Both the position numbers and the translations under genes were made by a program. Positions 1 to 10,632 of a stretch of DNA of 64,000 nucleotides are shown here, one piece after another. A model generated the notes under the pieces. That model did no database searches and was not told where the DNA came from. It saw only the letters and a list, made by a program, of their open reading frames with translations. Source of the DNA: Xenorhabdus doucetiae (GTDB lineage Bacteria; Pseudomonadota; Gammaproteobacteria; Enterobacterales; Enterobacteriaceae); contig NZ_FO704550.1 in NCBI RefSeq assembly GCF_000968195.1, positions 2,108,001-2,172,000 of the forward strand, written 5' to 3'. Each line of letters opens with the position of its first letter. Within the stretch, counting starts at the first letter, position 1.

Positions 1-1345
1 GCCAGCCAGCCCAATGTGTCGAAACCCGTACCCAGCAAGAGCGGGTATCATCTTTTTTGTCATCTTTATCCCAACGGAATTTCACTTTGATACGACCGTA
101 TTTGTCTGTCCATATTTGCTTATTTTTGGGACCGGTGACAACGGCGGTTTCCAGTCCGGTCACTTTTGGCCACGGTGTCACTGCCAACGGTTTCCAATGG
201 GTGTCAGCCGGAATGGCCTCAAATTGAATGATGTTTTTCGGTGCATGCGAATTTGAAATGGAATCAAGATCGTCAGTGGGAGAGTTTATCGATTCACCCA
301 CGACAATCTCAGCAGGATTGTCAGCGGAAGTTATCGTGGGCGTCGTAACGTAAGGCTTTTCATAAAAATGGTAGTGTGCGCCGATAATCAGGTAATCATT
401 ATGTGTATCGCCCTTGATATCATGGGGCAGTGATAGCGTGAAAGTATGTCCTGCCGCCATTCCCAACACATTGCCTTCACCATCAATTAATTCACTTTTT
501 GCTTCAGCCGCTTTTTGGCGCACTTTGGCATAAAATTGCCCTTGATCACTTTCTACATAGTGCCCCGGCCAAATGAATATTTCGGTGTCATCAATCGAGC
601 TGCTTGGAGTTTGAATGGCGGTATAGAGTTTGGCCCGTGGTTTACGGAAGTCGTAGTCGTCAAGACTGTAAGTATTCGGTATGGTGATGCTGGAGACATT
701 CCAATTATAAATATATTCTGTAAGGTGTTTTTTCAATGAATTACCCACACTGTGATACTTAATGGTGTCATAGCCGGGCAGGGGTTGATGGGATTGGGGC
801 GCGTCAACCAAAACCAGGGTATGGTTTCCCATATCATGTTTGAAATAATAGTAAATGCCTTCATGTTCCATCAGACGATGGATAAAATCGAAATCAGTTT
901 CATTATGTTTGACGCAGTATTCCCAAGTGCGATATCTTTCAATAAGTTGGTTTTCAAATTGAATGCCAGCCTGACTGAATACCTCAGCAATAATATCGGG
1001 TACCGTTTTATCTTGCCAAATGCTATAACCCAGTTTTTGTTTCAACTCCCACAATTTAGGCCGGACGGTGGCGGTATATAAATAAAGCCTGTCATCATAT
1101 TTATAAAAAGGTGCGTAAGATATTTTTTCTATATATCCACTTAAGTATCTTGTCGGTGTGGATTTATTTTTTATTTCTACAGTGAGTATCGTATTATGCA
1201 GTGATATTGGGTCCGACAATCTCTTCTTACTCAATAATTCAACCTCAAACTTGTAGGCTTCAGATAACCTTTCCACCCCTTTAAGGGATTTGAAATATAA
1301 AGACTTATCAGATAATGAGCTATGTGCGATAAACTTTCTTTTCAT
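1..1345 (-). CDS. vgrG: Type VI secretion tip protein VgrG (3' end beyond window)
   Basis: VgrG/TssI trimers form the spike on the Hcp tube of the type VI secretion system and carry effectors or a PAAR tip. The reverse strand is open from an ATG at 1345, preceded by an AAGGA ribosome site, to the window edge, giving about 448 codons with no stop. The order of landmarks is typical of VgrG: an N-terminal gp27-like part with HNETDFDFIHRLMEHEGIYY, then the gp5/OB-fold part with IWTDKYGRIKVKFRWD and CWVRVSTHWAGW at the end of the visible sequence. The C-terminal needle and any effector extension lie outside the window. An IS630 element sits about 300 bp upstream and a PAAR remnant lies beyond murJ, so this may be an orphan vgrG island rather than a full T6SS cluster; that part is inference. 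Confidence 0.93.
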   Translation of the reverse strand, partial: MKRKFIAHSSLSDKSLYFKSLKGVERLSEAYKFEVELLSKKRLSDPISLHNTILTVEIKNKSTPTRYLSGYIEKISYAPFYKYDDRLYLYTATVRPKLWELKQKLGYSIWQDKTVPDIIAEVFSQAGIQFENQLIERYRTWEYCVKHNETDFDFIHRLMEHEGIYYYFKHDMGNHTLVLVDAPQSHQPLPGYDTIKYHSVGNSLKKHLTEYIYNWNVSSITIPNTYSLDDYDFRKPRAKLYTAIQTPSSSIDDTEIFIWPGHYVESDQGQFYAKVRQKAAEAKSELIDGEGNVLGMAAGHTFTLSLPHDIKGDTHNDYLIIGAHYHFYEKPYVTTPTITSADNPAEIVVGESINSPTDDLDSISNSHAPKNIIQFEAIPADTHWKPLAVTPWPKVTGLETAVVTGPKNKQIWTDKYGRIKVKFRWDKDDKKDDTRSCWVRVSTHWAGW

Positions 1346-1650
1346 GGGATATCCTTGCTTTTGTTTAAAGCTACCGCATATTCCTTGCAGGGCAGGGAAC
1401 ATACAAAAAGAGGGGGTAATATAGGGTGATGGCTTCTCTGGTATGAGTTAAGCAGAATGTTGACTATTTGCAATCTGTGGCTGCTATTCTGTTGATGAAA
1501 TATATAAGTTTATTTTTATCGTTTTGTCCGGTTTTATTACTATAGATATGTATGTGTTTATTAAGTAAGATTTTTTAAAGATTGCAAATTTATTTAACAC
1601 TGTAAATGGTTTAACTCTGTTGATTAAATCTTATTTTAGATTGGAATGCG
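1346..1650. other. Intergenic region between vgrG and the IS630 element
   Basis: AT-rich spacer of about 300 bp holding the vgrG ribosome site and presumably its promoter. I see no gene, RNA or clear terminator in it. Confidence 0.5.
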
Positions 1651-2815
1651 TAACTAAATGGCTTGCCAAAATGGTAGGAGTCTCAAAGAAACTCAGTCCT
1701 ATTTTTGCGAATGTCTTGATTGCAATAAAAGAAACCGCAAAAGGAAGGACTGAGTTATGCTTATCTTACCACCAACCTCCCGAAATGAACGGCGCCAGAT
1801 GAAAAAAGTCGTTCAAAAAACCACAGATAAAAATTATGCCCGCCGGATCATGGGCATACTCTGGTTATGCCAAGGAGAGCCGGTCTCCCAAGTGGCCGAT
1901 AAACTGTGTTGCGCTGAGTCTTCTGTCTGGCGCTGGATTAAGCGGTTTAGGGAGCTGGGATGGATGGGGTTACTCAGTTTACCGGCAGGCCGCCATACCC
2001 GATGGCATTTAACCCCACTTTGGCCTTTTCTGTCTTATCTATTGGAACATTCTCCCCAACAGTTCGGTTATCTCGGTTCCCGATGGAGCCTGGCCTTTTT
2101 TGTATTTTTAATCAAAAGGTTACTTAATATCACCCTTTCAATGAGCACGCTTTACCGTTATTTCCGTCAACAAGGGATTGTCTGGAGAAGAGCGGCCCCG
2201 ACAGTCAAGTTACCCGATCCGGAATATGAAGAAAAAATGGCCCGCATTACCGAAGCGCTTTCCCGGGCGTCAGAGAAACATCCTGTTGTTTATGAAGATG
2301 AAGTGGATATTCACTTGAACCCGAAAATCGGGGCGGGCTGGTATTTTAAAGGCCAGCAAAAACGCATTAATACGCCGGGTAAAAATCAAAAATACTACGT
2401 TGCGGGTTGTCTTGATGTCCGGACCAACAAAATTGTTTTTACGGGTTACATGAAGAAAAGCGCTCAATTATTTATCAATACGTTAGAAGAATTAAAACGC
2501 CAATATCGTCACGCAGAAACGCTCACCGTGATTTTAGACAACTACATTATTCATAAAAGTAAGTCAGTAAAAGCGTGGTTACGACAGAATCCAAGCGTGA
2601 CACTTTTATTCCTTCCGGTTTATTCGCCCTGGTTGAACAAAATAGAGCGGTTATGGCAATCGTTACATGAAACGGTTACCCGTAATCATGGTTGCCAATT
2701 TATGTGGCAACTGATTAAAAATGTGAAAATTTTTTTAAAAACGGCGTCAGGAAAAAAGACGTTGAAAGGAATCAGAAATATCAGAGTCTCAGCATTATGA
2801 AAAGGCATTTAGTTA
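1651..2815 (+). mobile_element. IS630-family insertion sequence, complete, with inverted ends and TA duplication
   Basis: The left end reads TAACTAAATGGCTT (1651-1664) and the right end, read inward on the other strand, TAACTAAATGCCTT (2815-2802): 13 of 14 bases agree. Both ends begin with TA, as expected for a Tc1/mariner-IS630 type element that duplicates a TA target. The element is about 1.16 kb and contains one open transposase gene. Ends, target duplication and intact reading frame together suggest a recent or still mobile copy. Confidence 0.85.
1757..2800 (+). CDS. IS630-family transposase
   Basis: DDE transposase of 347 residues. The N-terminal part (about residues 30-65) looks like a helix-turn-helix DNA-binding region (VSQVADKLCCAESSVWRWIK). 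The catalytic triad is visible as D181 in VYEDEVDIHL, D261 in VILDNYIIHK and E297 in SPWLNKIERLW, the spacing and contexts usual for IS630. The ATG at 1757 has a GGAAGG site at a good distance; a second in-frame ATG at 1799 is possible. The frame has no internal stop and the gene almost fills the element, so it is probably functional. Confidence 0.92.
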   Translation: MLILPPTSRNERRQMKKVVQKTTDKNYARRIMGILWLCQGEPVSQVADKLCCAESSVWRWIKRFRELGWMGLLSLPAGRHTRWHLTPLWPFLSYLLEHSPQQFGYLGSRWSLAFFVFLIKRLLNITLSMSTLYRYFRQQGIVWRRAAPTVKLPDPEYEEKMARITEALSRASEKHPVVYEDEVDIHLNPKIGAGWYFKGQQKRINTPGKNQKYYVAGCLDVRTNKIVFTGYMKKSAQLFINTLEELKRQYRHAETLTVILDNYIIHKSKSVKAWLRQNPSVTLLFLPVYSPWLNKIERLWQSLHETVTRNHGCQFMWQLIKNVKIFLKTASGKKTLKGIRNIRVSAL

Positions 2816-3121
2816 ATTATCATGCGCATTATAAGAGTGGTCGGGTTAATTATTCTATTTTTTATCGGAAATAATGTTTTTTCTGGTTAATTAATATCGC
2901 TTTTATCAGAAAATCGCCCTTTGTTATTTTTGAGGGCAGGATGTCCCTGACAGGATATGAACGATGCTTTTGAGTGACATCCGGCGAGCAAAAAAACAAC
3001 ACAATACCGCATTGAAATGAAGGGAAATGATTAATATTCAATAATATTATCTTGATTTCTTTGCGCTAATCGCTTTACATCTTTTATATTCATTGCATAG
3101 AAACCAATCTTAGAAAATACC
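2816..3121. other. Intergenic region between the IS630 element and murJ
   Basis: AT-rich spacer. It contains an imperfect hairpin (GCCCT/AGGGC around 2926-2938) and a spaced inverted repeat GGATGTC...GACATCC (2939-2982). I see no coding potential. Confidence 0.4.
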
Positions 3122-4660
3122 ATGAATTTACTGAAATCACTGGCAGCGGTCAGCTCAATGACGATGTTCTCCCGCGTTCTGGGCTTTATCCGTGATGCCA
3201 TCATTGCCCGTATATTTGGGGCTGGCGTGACGACGGATGCCTTTTTCGTTGCCTTCAAATTACCTAACCTGTTGCGCCGCATTTTTGCTGAAGGCGCTTT
3301 TTCGCAAGCGTTTGTTCCTATTCTTGCTGAGTATAAAAATCAGCAAGGGGATGAAGCGACACGCACTTTTATTGCTTATGTGTCAGGCATGTTGACGCTG
3401 ATTTTGGCGCTGGTCACCGTGATAGGCGTGATTGCTGCGCCTTGGGTCATTTATGTGACGGCGCCCGGTTTTACTGATACACCGGATAAGTTTGTTTTAA
3501 CCCGTGATCTCCTCAGAATTACCTTCCCCTACATTTTTTTGATATCGCTGGCTTCCTTGGCGGGCGCTATTCTCAATACGTGGAATCGTTTTTCTGTGCC
3601 CGCCTTTGCACCCACCTTGCTGAATATCAGCATGATTTTTTTCTCGCTGTTTGTGGCGCCTTACTGTCACCCACCGGTGATGGCTTTGGGTTGGGCCGTG
3701 ATTGCGGGGGGGATTCTGCAATTGGCTTATCAGCTTCCTCACCTGAAAAAGATCGGGATGCTGGTATTGCCGCGCGTTTCCTTCCGTGACAGCGGTGTAT
3801 GGCCGGTTATTCGCCAGATGGGGCCGGCTATTTTGGGAGTTTCAGTCAGCCAGATTTCTTTGATTATTAACACTATTTTTGCCTCGTTTCTCGTTTCAGG
3901 CTCGGTTTCGTGGATGTATTACGCGGATCGTTTAATGGAATTGCCTTCGGGCGTGCTGGGCGTGGCGTTAGGCACAATCCTGCTGCCTTCACTGGCAAAA
4001 AGTTTTTCCAGTGGGGATCATGAAGAATACCGAAGGCTAATGGATTGGGGATTGCGCCTGTGCTTTTTGTTGGCACTGCCTTGCGCGGTGGCGCTGGGAA
4101 TGTTGGCAGAACCGTTGACAGTGTCACTTTTTCAATACGGCAATTTTTCTGCCTTTGATGCAGCAATGACCCAACGGGCATTAATTGCCTATTGCTTTGG
4201 TTTGATGGGATTGATTGTGGTTAAAGTCCTTGCCCCCGGTTTTTATTCTCGTCAGGATATTAAAACCCCGGTAAAGATTGCGATTGCAACCCTGATTTTG
4301 ACGCAGTTAATGAATCTGGTGTTTATCGGCTCCTTGAAACACGCCGGGCTGGCGCTTTCGATTGGGTTGGCGGCCTGCTTTAATGCCGGCATGCTGTATT
4401 GGCAATTACGTAAGCGGGACATTTTTAAACCCTTGGCCGGATGGGGTGCTTTCCTGTTGAAATTGGGAGTCGCAATAGCAGTGATGGTGGCGGCGTTATT
4501 GGCCATGTTATGGCTGATGCCGGCATGGGAGCAGGGCAATATGGCATTGCGCCTGCTACGATTAATGGGTGTTGTTATTGTGGGTGCCAGTAGTTATTTT
4601 GCGGCGTTGGCGTTAATGGGCTTCCGCTTGAAGGATTTCGCCCAGCGGGGTTTGCGGTAA
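3122..4660 (+). CDS. murJ: Lipid II flippase MurJ
   Basis: MurJ (MviN) is the MOP-superfamily inner-membrane flippase that moves lipid II to the periplasmic face for peptidoglycan synthesis. The 512-residue product is nearly colinear with the E. coli protein from the first residues ([22 protein letters not shown]) through the charged cavity region ([24 protein letters not shown]) to the last helices, and is hydrophobic throughout, in keeping with 14 membrane segments. No strong Shine-Dalgarno is visible, but the N-terminus matches the family exactly. It stands alone between an IS element and argS, and a hairpin follows the stop. Confidence 0.97.
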   Translation: MNLLKSLAAVSSMTMFSRVLGFIRDAIIARIFGAGVTTDAFFVAFKLPNLLRRIFAEGAFSQAFVPILAEYKNQQGDEATRTFIAYVSGMLTLILALVTVIGVIAAPWVIYVTAPGFTDTPDKFVLTRDLLRITFPYIFLISLASLAGAILNTWNRFSVPAFAPTLLNISMIFFSLFVAPYCHPPVMALGWAVIAGGILQLAYQLPHLKKIGMLVLPRVSFRDSGVWPVIRQMGPAILGVSVSQISLIINTIFASFLVSGSVSWMYYADRLMELPSGVLGVALGTILLPSLAKSFSSGDHEEYRRLMDWGLRLCFLLALPCAVALGMLAEPLTVSLFQYGNFSAFDAAMTQRALIAYCFGLMGLIVVKVLAPGFYSRQDIKTPVKIAIATLILTQLMNLVFIGSLKHAGLALSIGLAACFNAGMLYWQLRKRDIFKPLAGWGAFLLKLGVAIAVMVAALLAMLWLMPAWEQGNMALRLLRLMGVVIVGASSYFAALALMGFRLKDFAQRGLR

Positions 4661-4667
4661 TATCTTT

Positions 4668-4823
4668 TTATTGAACAGCCGCCCAATAATGATTGGGCGG
4701 TGTTACCAGCTTTGTTTTTTGGCTTGCATCCTTACCATAAAATGTCAGGCTGCTGGTTCCTGTCAGAATGGCTCCCCCACAGGTTGTTTTATCTCCCACT
4801 CTCAAAAAATGCCCTATAGCCAT
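4668..4823 (-). pseudogene. Truncated PAAR-domain protein (T6SS spike tip) remnant
   Basis: This short reverse-strand frame of 51 codons starts at an ATG with an AAGGA ribosome site. Its first 30 or so residues match the opening of PAAR/DUF4150-type T6SS tip proteins (MAIGHFLRVGDKTTCGGAIL, then LTFYG). After that the family pattern stops and the frame runs into the hairpin behind murJ. Intact PAAR proteins are roughly 85 residues or more, so this is a 5' fragment. It lies in the same orientation as vgrG, across murJ. It is probably the remains of a spike-tip gene; a functional mini-protein cannot be excluded. Confidence 0.7.
4679..4700 (+). terminator. Hairpin after murJ
   Basis: Perfect 9-bp stem CCGCCCAAT/ATTGGGCGG with a 4-base loop, 18 bp after the murJ stop. 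The following bases are only moderately T-rich. It also overlaps the end of the PAAR remnant on the other strand. Confidence 0.55.
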
Positions 4824-5088
4824 ATTCCTTGCTCCTTATACTGATAAAACATCTTATAAATACCATGATATACCAGATAAATTTAAGTATTCCAACGTGA
4901 ATAATATGTATCCACAAAAATTGTGATTAACCTAATTTTTAAGTAAAATCAATTAATTACTTAAATAAAATAAAAAATAAATAGTTTGTTTTCTGTATTT
5001 TCACAGGAGGTTGAGAAAGAGAAACGTAAATAAAAATTTATCTATTTTTTAATCGGATGGCTAATTTTGTGTAAAGGCAAGAAGGAAG
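4824..5088. other. AT-rich intergenic region between the PAAR remnant and the argS terminator
   Basis: Very AT-rich and without recognisable genes. Its left end should contain the promoter of the former PAAR gene. Confidence 0.4.
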
Positions 5089-5126
5089 AGGAAAAAAACT
5101 GGCGTAAAAAATTTTTACGCCAGTTT
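5089..5126 (-). terminator. Rho-independent terminator of argS
   Basis: Inverted repeat AAACTGGCGTAAAAA/TTTTTACGCCAGTTT just after the argS stop. On the reverse strand it is followed by a run of T residues. Confidence 0.85.
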
Positions 5127-5139
5127 GTGAAGAGAGTGA

Positions 5140-6870
5140 TTACATCCGTTCTACCGTCTGGATACCCAATGTATCCAGACCTTGTTTCAGGGTTTTGGCG
5201 GTCAACAGTGCCAGTTTCAGGCGGCTTTGACGGAGTTCTTCGCTATCCGCACTCAGGATTGGGCAATGTTCGTAGAAACCCGAGAACAGGCCGGCCAGAT
5301 CATAGAGGTAAGCACACATCACATGCGGTGTACCTTCACGGGCAACGGTGGTGATCGTTTCTTCAAATTGCAACAGGCGGGTCGCCAATGCCTGTTCACG
5401 TTCTTCATTCAGCAAAACAGGGTGGGTCAGGCTGCTTTCATTGATTTCTGCTCGTTTGAAGATCGAATTCACACGGGTATAGGCATACTGCATATACGGT
5501 GCGGTATTGCCTTCAAAAGCGAGCATGTTATTCCAGTCAAAGACATAATCGGTCGTCCGGCTTTTGGACAGATCCGCATATTTCACCGCGCCAATACCAA
5601 CGGCATTGACGACCTTTTTCAGCTCCTCTTCCGGCATATCCGGGTTTTTCTCGCGGATCAGGGCACCTGCGCGTTCGATGGCTTCGTCCAGCAAATCAGA
5701 CAACCTGACTGTTCCCCCCGCACGGGTTTTGAATGGCTTGCCGTCTTTGCCCAGCATCATACCGAACATGTGGTGTTCGAGTGACAGGGATTCAGGAATG
5801 TAACCCGCCTTGCGGACGATTGTCCAAGCCTGCATCAGGTGTTGGTGTTGGCGTGAATCGATGTAATAAAGCACGCGGTCAGCATGCAGGACTTCATGAC
5901 GGTATTTGGCACACGCGATATCCGTGGTGGTATAAAGATAGCCACCGTCTTTTTTCTGGATGATAACCCCCATCGGTTCGCCTTCTTTGTTCTTATACTC
6001 ATCAAGGTAAACCACGGTAGCGCCATCACTTTCAACCGCCAGCCCGCGTTGTTTCAGATCGGCAACAATGCCGGGCAGCATATCGTTATACAGGCTTTCA
6101 CCCATGACATCTTCTTTTGTCAGCGTCACATTCAGGCGATCATAAGTTTCCTGATTCTGTGACATGGTGATATCAACCAGTTTGCGCCACATGGCACGGC
6201 AATATTCATCACCCCCTTGCAGTTTGACGACGTAGTTACGGGCACGAACCGCAAACGCTTCATCTTCGTCATAGGTTTTCTTCGCTTCACGATAGAAAGC
6301 TTCCAAATCCGCCAGTGCCATGTCACTGGCATCTTCATTCTGGACTTTTTCCAGATAGGCAATCAGCATCCCGAACTGGGTGCCCCAGTCACCAACATGG
6401 TTGGCCCGGATGACTTTATGTCCCAGAAATTCAAGGGTACGTGCGGCTGCGTCGCCAATAATGGTGGAGCGAATGTGGCCAATGTGCATTTGCTTGGCAA
6501 CATTGGGTGCAGAATAATCGATGACGATGGTTTGGGGGGCTATCGGCGTGATGCCCAGTTTTTCATCTTTCAGCGCTGTTTCGAGATTGGTCGCAATCCA
6601 CGCTTTATCCAGAAAAATATTAATAAAACCAGGGCCTGCTATCTCAATTTTGCTGGCAATGCCTTGCAGATCCAACAAACTGACGACTTTTTCTGCTAAT
6701 TGTCGGGGGGGCATTCCCACTTTTTTAGCTGCCGCCATGACCCCATTTGCTTGGTAATCACCAAACTGAGCTTTTGCAGATTGACGAACGTGTGCTTCGC
6801 TGTCAGCCGGGGCACCCGCAGCAATCAGCGCATGGCTGATTTTTTCTGAAAGAATTGCCTGAATATTCAC
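5140..6870 (-). CDS. argS: Arginyl-tRNA synthetase
   Basis: Class I aminoacyl-tRNA synthetase charging tRNA-Arg in the cytoplasm. The 576-residue product has the N-terminal Add-1 domain (about residues 1-100, including [11 protein letters not shown]), the HIGH-type motif in [12 protein letters not shown] (H129-H132), the [12 protein letters not shown] stretch that stands in for KMSKS in many ArgRS enzymes, and a C-terminal anticodon-binding DALR domain ending in [12 protein letters not shown]. Length and both ends match E. coli ArgS. Monocistronic, with its own terminator. Confidence 0.98.
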   Translation of the reverse strand: MNIQAILSEKISHALIAAGAPADSEAHVRQSAKAQFGDYQANGVMAAAKKVGMPPRQLAEKVVSLLDLQGIASKIEIAGPGFINIFLDKAWIATNLETALKDEKLGITPIAPQTIVIDYSAPNVAKQMHIGHIRSTIIGDAAARTLEFLGHKVIRANHVGDWGTQFGMLIAYLEKVQNEDASDMALADLEAFYREAKKTYDEDEAFAVRARNYVVKLQGGDEYCRAMWRKLVDITMSQNQETYDRLNVTLTKEDVMGESLYNDMLPGIVADLKQRGLAVESDGATVVYLDEYKNKEGEPMGVIIQKKDGGYLYTTTDIACAKYRHEVLHADRVLYYIDSRQHQHLMQAWTIVRKAGYIPESLSLEHHMFGMMLGKDGKPFKTRAGGTVRLSDLLDEAIERAGALIREKNPDMPEEELKKVVNAVGIGAVKYADLSKSRTTDYVFDWNNMLAFEGNTAPYMQYAYTRVNSIFKRAEINESSLTHPVLLNEEREQALATRLLQFEETITTVAREGTPHVMCAYLYDLAGLFSGFYEHCPILSADSEELRQSRLKLALLTAKTLKQGLDTLGIQTVERM

Positions 6871-7261
6871 CGTATTACCTTAAATTACGCACAAAAGCCC
6901 CTGCATTTGGACTATGCAATGACTTTCAAGCGTGTGAGTTATGAGAAAATAACGGGTTTTATATCATATTCAGCTTCCTGCATGCTACCATCAGCCGCCG
7001 CGGGTGGTATAACTTTTTGTTTTCAGCTTGTCTTTCAGGCGATTATTCGTCGTTTTGGTTAAAGAGATCATAAAAAATGTGGCATAGCCAGCAAAAATGA
7101 CTTTTTCCTTAGGCAGATTTAGCAAAAAACTCTAACCTTGTGATTTCCAACAAACTACTAAAGAAAATTAGTTGCCATAGTTAATGAGTTCACTAATAAA
7201 GGCATCTTGAAATACGACGAGTATAAAAGATTGTTGAAAGTTTATATCCAAGGGGCTTTGA
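6871..7261. other. Divergent intergenic region between argS and cutC
   Basis: About 390 bp between divergent genes, so it should carry both promoters. An AAGGGG ribosome site precedes cutC. I see no additional gene, RNA or repeat. Confidence 0.4.
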
Positions 7262-8014
7262 ATGATAAAGCTGGAAATTTGCTGTTATAGCATAAGCTGT
7301 GCTTTGGTTGCACAAAAGGCGGGCGCTGATCGCATCGAATTGTGTGCAAGCCCGTCGGAAGGTGGGGTGACACCCAGCTTCGGGGCGTTGCAGCACGCCT
7401 TACAGTGTTTATCCATTCCTGTGCATCCCATTGTCCGTCCAAGAGGGGGAGACTTCTGTTACAGCAACACGGATTTCGACGTGATGAAAAATGATGTTGC
7501 GCGTATTCGTGATATGGGATTTCCTGGGATCGTTTTCGGCGTTTTGAACGAAGAAGGTCATATCGACAGGCTTCGCATGAGACAATTGATGTCATTGTCA
7601 GGAAATATGGAAGTCACTTTTCATCGCGCTTTTGATATGTGCTTCAACCCTCACGTTGCGTTGGATCAACTGACAGAGCTTGGTGTACAACGTATTTTAA
7701 CTTCAGGCCAGCAACAAAATGCGGAGTTGGGGTTGCCCCTGTTAAAAGAGTTATTACAGGCGAGCCAAGGGCCGATTATTATGCCGGGGGCTGGGGTCAG
7801 AATGAGCAATATCAGTAAGTTTCTGGAAATTGGCATAACAGAAGTTCACAGTTCAGCAGGCAAAATGGTGCCTTCTGCCATGAAATACCGGAAAGCCGGT
7901 GTGACGATGAGTTCTGACGACAGTGAGGTAGATGAATATGCTTACCACTGTGTTGATGGGCAGTTAGTTGAATCAATGAAGGGAGTGATTAGTTTGGTTC
8001 AACGGAAAAAATAA
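7262..8014 (+). CDS. cutC: CutC family copper homeostasis protein
   Basis: TIM-barrel cytoplasmic protein of the CutC family, linked to copper handling; the biochemical role is still debated. The 250-residue product shows the family landmarks: the N-terminal [26 protein letters not shown], then [51 protein letters not shown] and the C-terminal EVHSSAG. In many enterics cutC sits next to cmoAB, as here, where cmoB converges on it. A hairpin separates the two. Confidence 0.95.
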   Translation: MIKLEICCYSISCALVAQKAGADRIELCASPSEGGVTPSFGALQHALQCLSIPVHPIVRPRGGDFCYSNTDFDVMKNDVARIRDMGFPGIVFGVLNEEGHIDRLRMRQLMSLSGNMEVTFHRAFDMCFNPHVALDQLTELGVQRILTSGQQQNAELGLPLLKELLQASQGPIIMPGAGVRMSNISKFLEIGITEVHSSAGKMVPSAMKYRKAGVTMSSDDSEVDEYAYHCVDGQLVESMKGVISLVQRKK

Positions 8015-8046
8015 AATACTCCAATTTCATATAAATACCCAAATTT

Positions 8047-8074
8047 CCAGACACACAGCTAACTGCGTGTCTGG
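8047..8074. terminator. Hairpin between convergent cutC and cmoB
   Basis: Stem CCAGACAC/GTGTCTGG extended by CAG/CTG inside. It lies between the ends of the two genes. No strong T-run on either side. Confidence 0.5.
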
Positions 8075-8086
8075 GGGATATAAAAG

Positions 8087-9057
8087 CTATGCTTTGCGGG
8101 CAATAAGGACAGCCCGCAGGGGGGCCGGGTAACCTTCTATCGTTTTATTGTGATCGTTTGGATCAAGAAAATCGGCCAGTGATTCCGTCTTCATCCACTC
8201 TGTTTGGCGCTGTTCATCCCGTGTTGTGACCGCGTGATCAACAATTCTGACATCAATGAAACCACATTTTTCCAGCCAAATTTTCAGCATCTTGGCCGAG
8301 GGAATAAAGTAGACATTACGCATTTGTGCATAACGATCACCCGGCATCAGGCATTGATGTTCGTCACCCTCAATGACCAAACTTTCCAAAACTAACTCAC
8401 CACCGGAAACGAGCTGGTTTTTCAGTTGCCACAAATGGTCAAGGGGAGAGCGGCGATGATAAAGCACGCCCATTGAAAACACCGTATCAAAGGCCTTGAG
8501 TTCTGGCAGTTGTTCGATACCTAAAGGCAGCAGATGGGCGCGTTGATCGTTGCCCAGTAATTTTCTGACCGCCTCAAATTGACAAAGGAAAAGCTGAGTT
8601 GGGTCAATTCCCACGACTAAATCAGCGCCTTCACCTACCATGCGCCACATGTGGTAACCGCTGCCACAGCCGACATCAAGGATGGTTCTGCCTGCTAAGG
8701 AAGAAATATGGGGCAGGACACGATCCCATTTCCAGTCAGAGCGCCATTCGGTATCAATCTCCACGCCATACAGCGAAAAAGGCCCTTTACGCCACGGCAT
8801 CAATAGCTTCAGGATATTTTGAATACGGGCTTTTTCGCCGTTTGATAATGCTGGCTCATGGTTCGCCATCACGCCATTTTTCAGGTCAAGTTGGCTAGGG
8901 TGAATTTCAGGCAGATTCTCCAGAATTTTTACCCATGAATTGAACTGACCATGCAGTGCGTCTTTCTGCCAATGATTTAACTGTGCAGGCAGGCATTCTA
9001 ACCAGTGACTCAAGTGGTTTTTGGCGATCAATTGATAAAAGTTACTGAAATCAATCA

Positions 9058-9058
<1 letters not shown>
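8087..9058 (-). CDS. cmoB: tRNA U34 carboxymethyltransferase CmoB
   Basis: CmoB transfers the carboxymethyl group from carboxy-SAM to 5-hydroxyuridine at tRNA position 34, giving cmo5U, which widens wobble decoding. The 323-residue protein has the family N-terminus and a Rossmann methyltransferase core with [29 protein letters not shown] and [20 protein letters not shown]. It overlaps the upstream cmoA by one base (TAATG), which argues for translational coupling. The pathway partner that makes carboxy-SAM is therefore made from the same mRNA. Confidence 0.97.
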
Positions 9059-9888
<830 letters not shown>

Positions 9889-9926
9889 TTATTCTAGCAG
9901 AATGCGGGAAAAGGCAGAAACCCCTG

Positions 9927-9943
9927 AGGCGGTACGATACCGC
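9927..9943 (-). terminator. Hairpin after yecN
   Basis: Stem AGGCGGTA/TACCGCCT with a 3-base loop, between the end of yecN and the start of cmoA, both on the reverse strand. There is little T-run, so termination strength is uncertain. Confidence 0.45.
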
Positions 9944-9967
9944 CTTGGTTTGGGTATAGGGAAAAGA

Positions 9968-10366
9968 TTAGGTATAAAGAGAGAAAATCTGCTCCCACGG
10001 TAAATAATAGATGTTATTGATAATCATTATCACCATTGAGATATAGGTTGCGGCCATACCCATACGTCGCCAGCGCATATCTCGATGGTGCAAGCCAAAG
10101 TAGTGAAGCACTCTGCCTGCAAGTAAGACTAATCCACAAATGTGCAGCATCCAAACGGGGGCTCCATTCATCTCCATCATAACCAATAACAGCATTGAAA
10201 TTGGAATGTACTCAACAGCGTTACCATGCACCCGGATGGCGGTCTGCAATTCATAAAAACCGCCATCACCATAGGCGACCTGATATTGCGTTCTCAATTT
10301 GACGACATCCAGAGACAGTTTAATTAACAGTAGTGCGCCCAGTACGATATAAAGCGAGCTAACCAT
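9968..10366 (-). CDS. yecN: MAPEG family inner-membrane protein YecN
   Basis: Small membrane protein of 132 residues in the MAPEG family (membrane-associated proteins in eicosanoid and glutathione metabolism), like E. coli YecN. Four hydrophobic segments are visible, with the family signature region YELQTAIRVHGNAVEYIPI and the RVLHYFGLHHRD loop. No specific substrate is known for the bacterial YecN group. It lies upstream of cmoAB in the same direction with a hairpin in between. Confidence 0.88.
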   Translation of the reverse strand: MVSSLYIVLGALLLIKLSLDVVKLRTQYQVAYGDGGFYELQTAIRVHGNAVEYIPISMLLLVMMEMNGAPVWMLHICGLVLLAGRVLHYFGLHHRDMRWRRMGMAATYISMVIMIINNIYYLPWEQIFSLYT

Positions 10367-10632
10367 TTTTTAACTCCATTGCCTAACCAAAAAACGGCCA
10401 AGTGATGATAAACCGCAAAAATAAAACTGTCGCTATAAATCATAGTATTTAATAATAAATTCTATGAATGTAACCAGATAGCAAAAAATTGTCTTGCCAG
10501 GAACGGTGTTCTGACCTTATCTCCGGTCAGAATTTCCAGTATAATAGCAGCCTTTTTTGCAATTCTTCCTAAAAGAACAATGCCAAAATTTCCGCAGCAG
10601 AAAGCATAACGAGCTGAGTAAAAGGATAGTGT

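Noticed and set aside
14..1081. Forward-strand frames in the first kilobase
   Set aside because: All are antisense to vgrG, which is open on the reverse strand across the window edge.
5182..5784. 200-codon frame on the forward strand
   Set aside because: Lies completely antisense to argS, with no family pattern; a shadow of a conserved gene.
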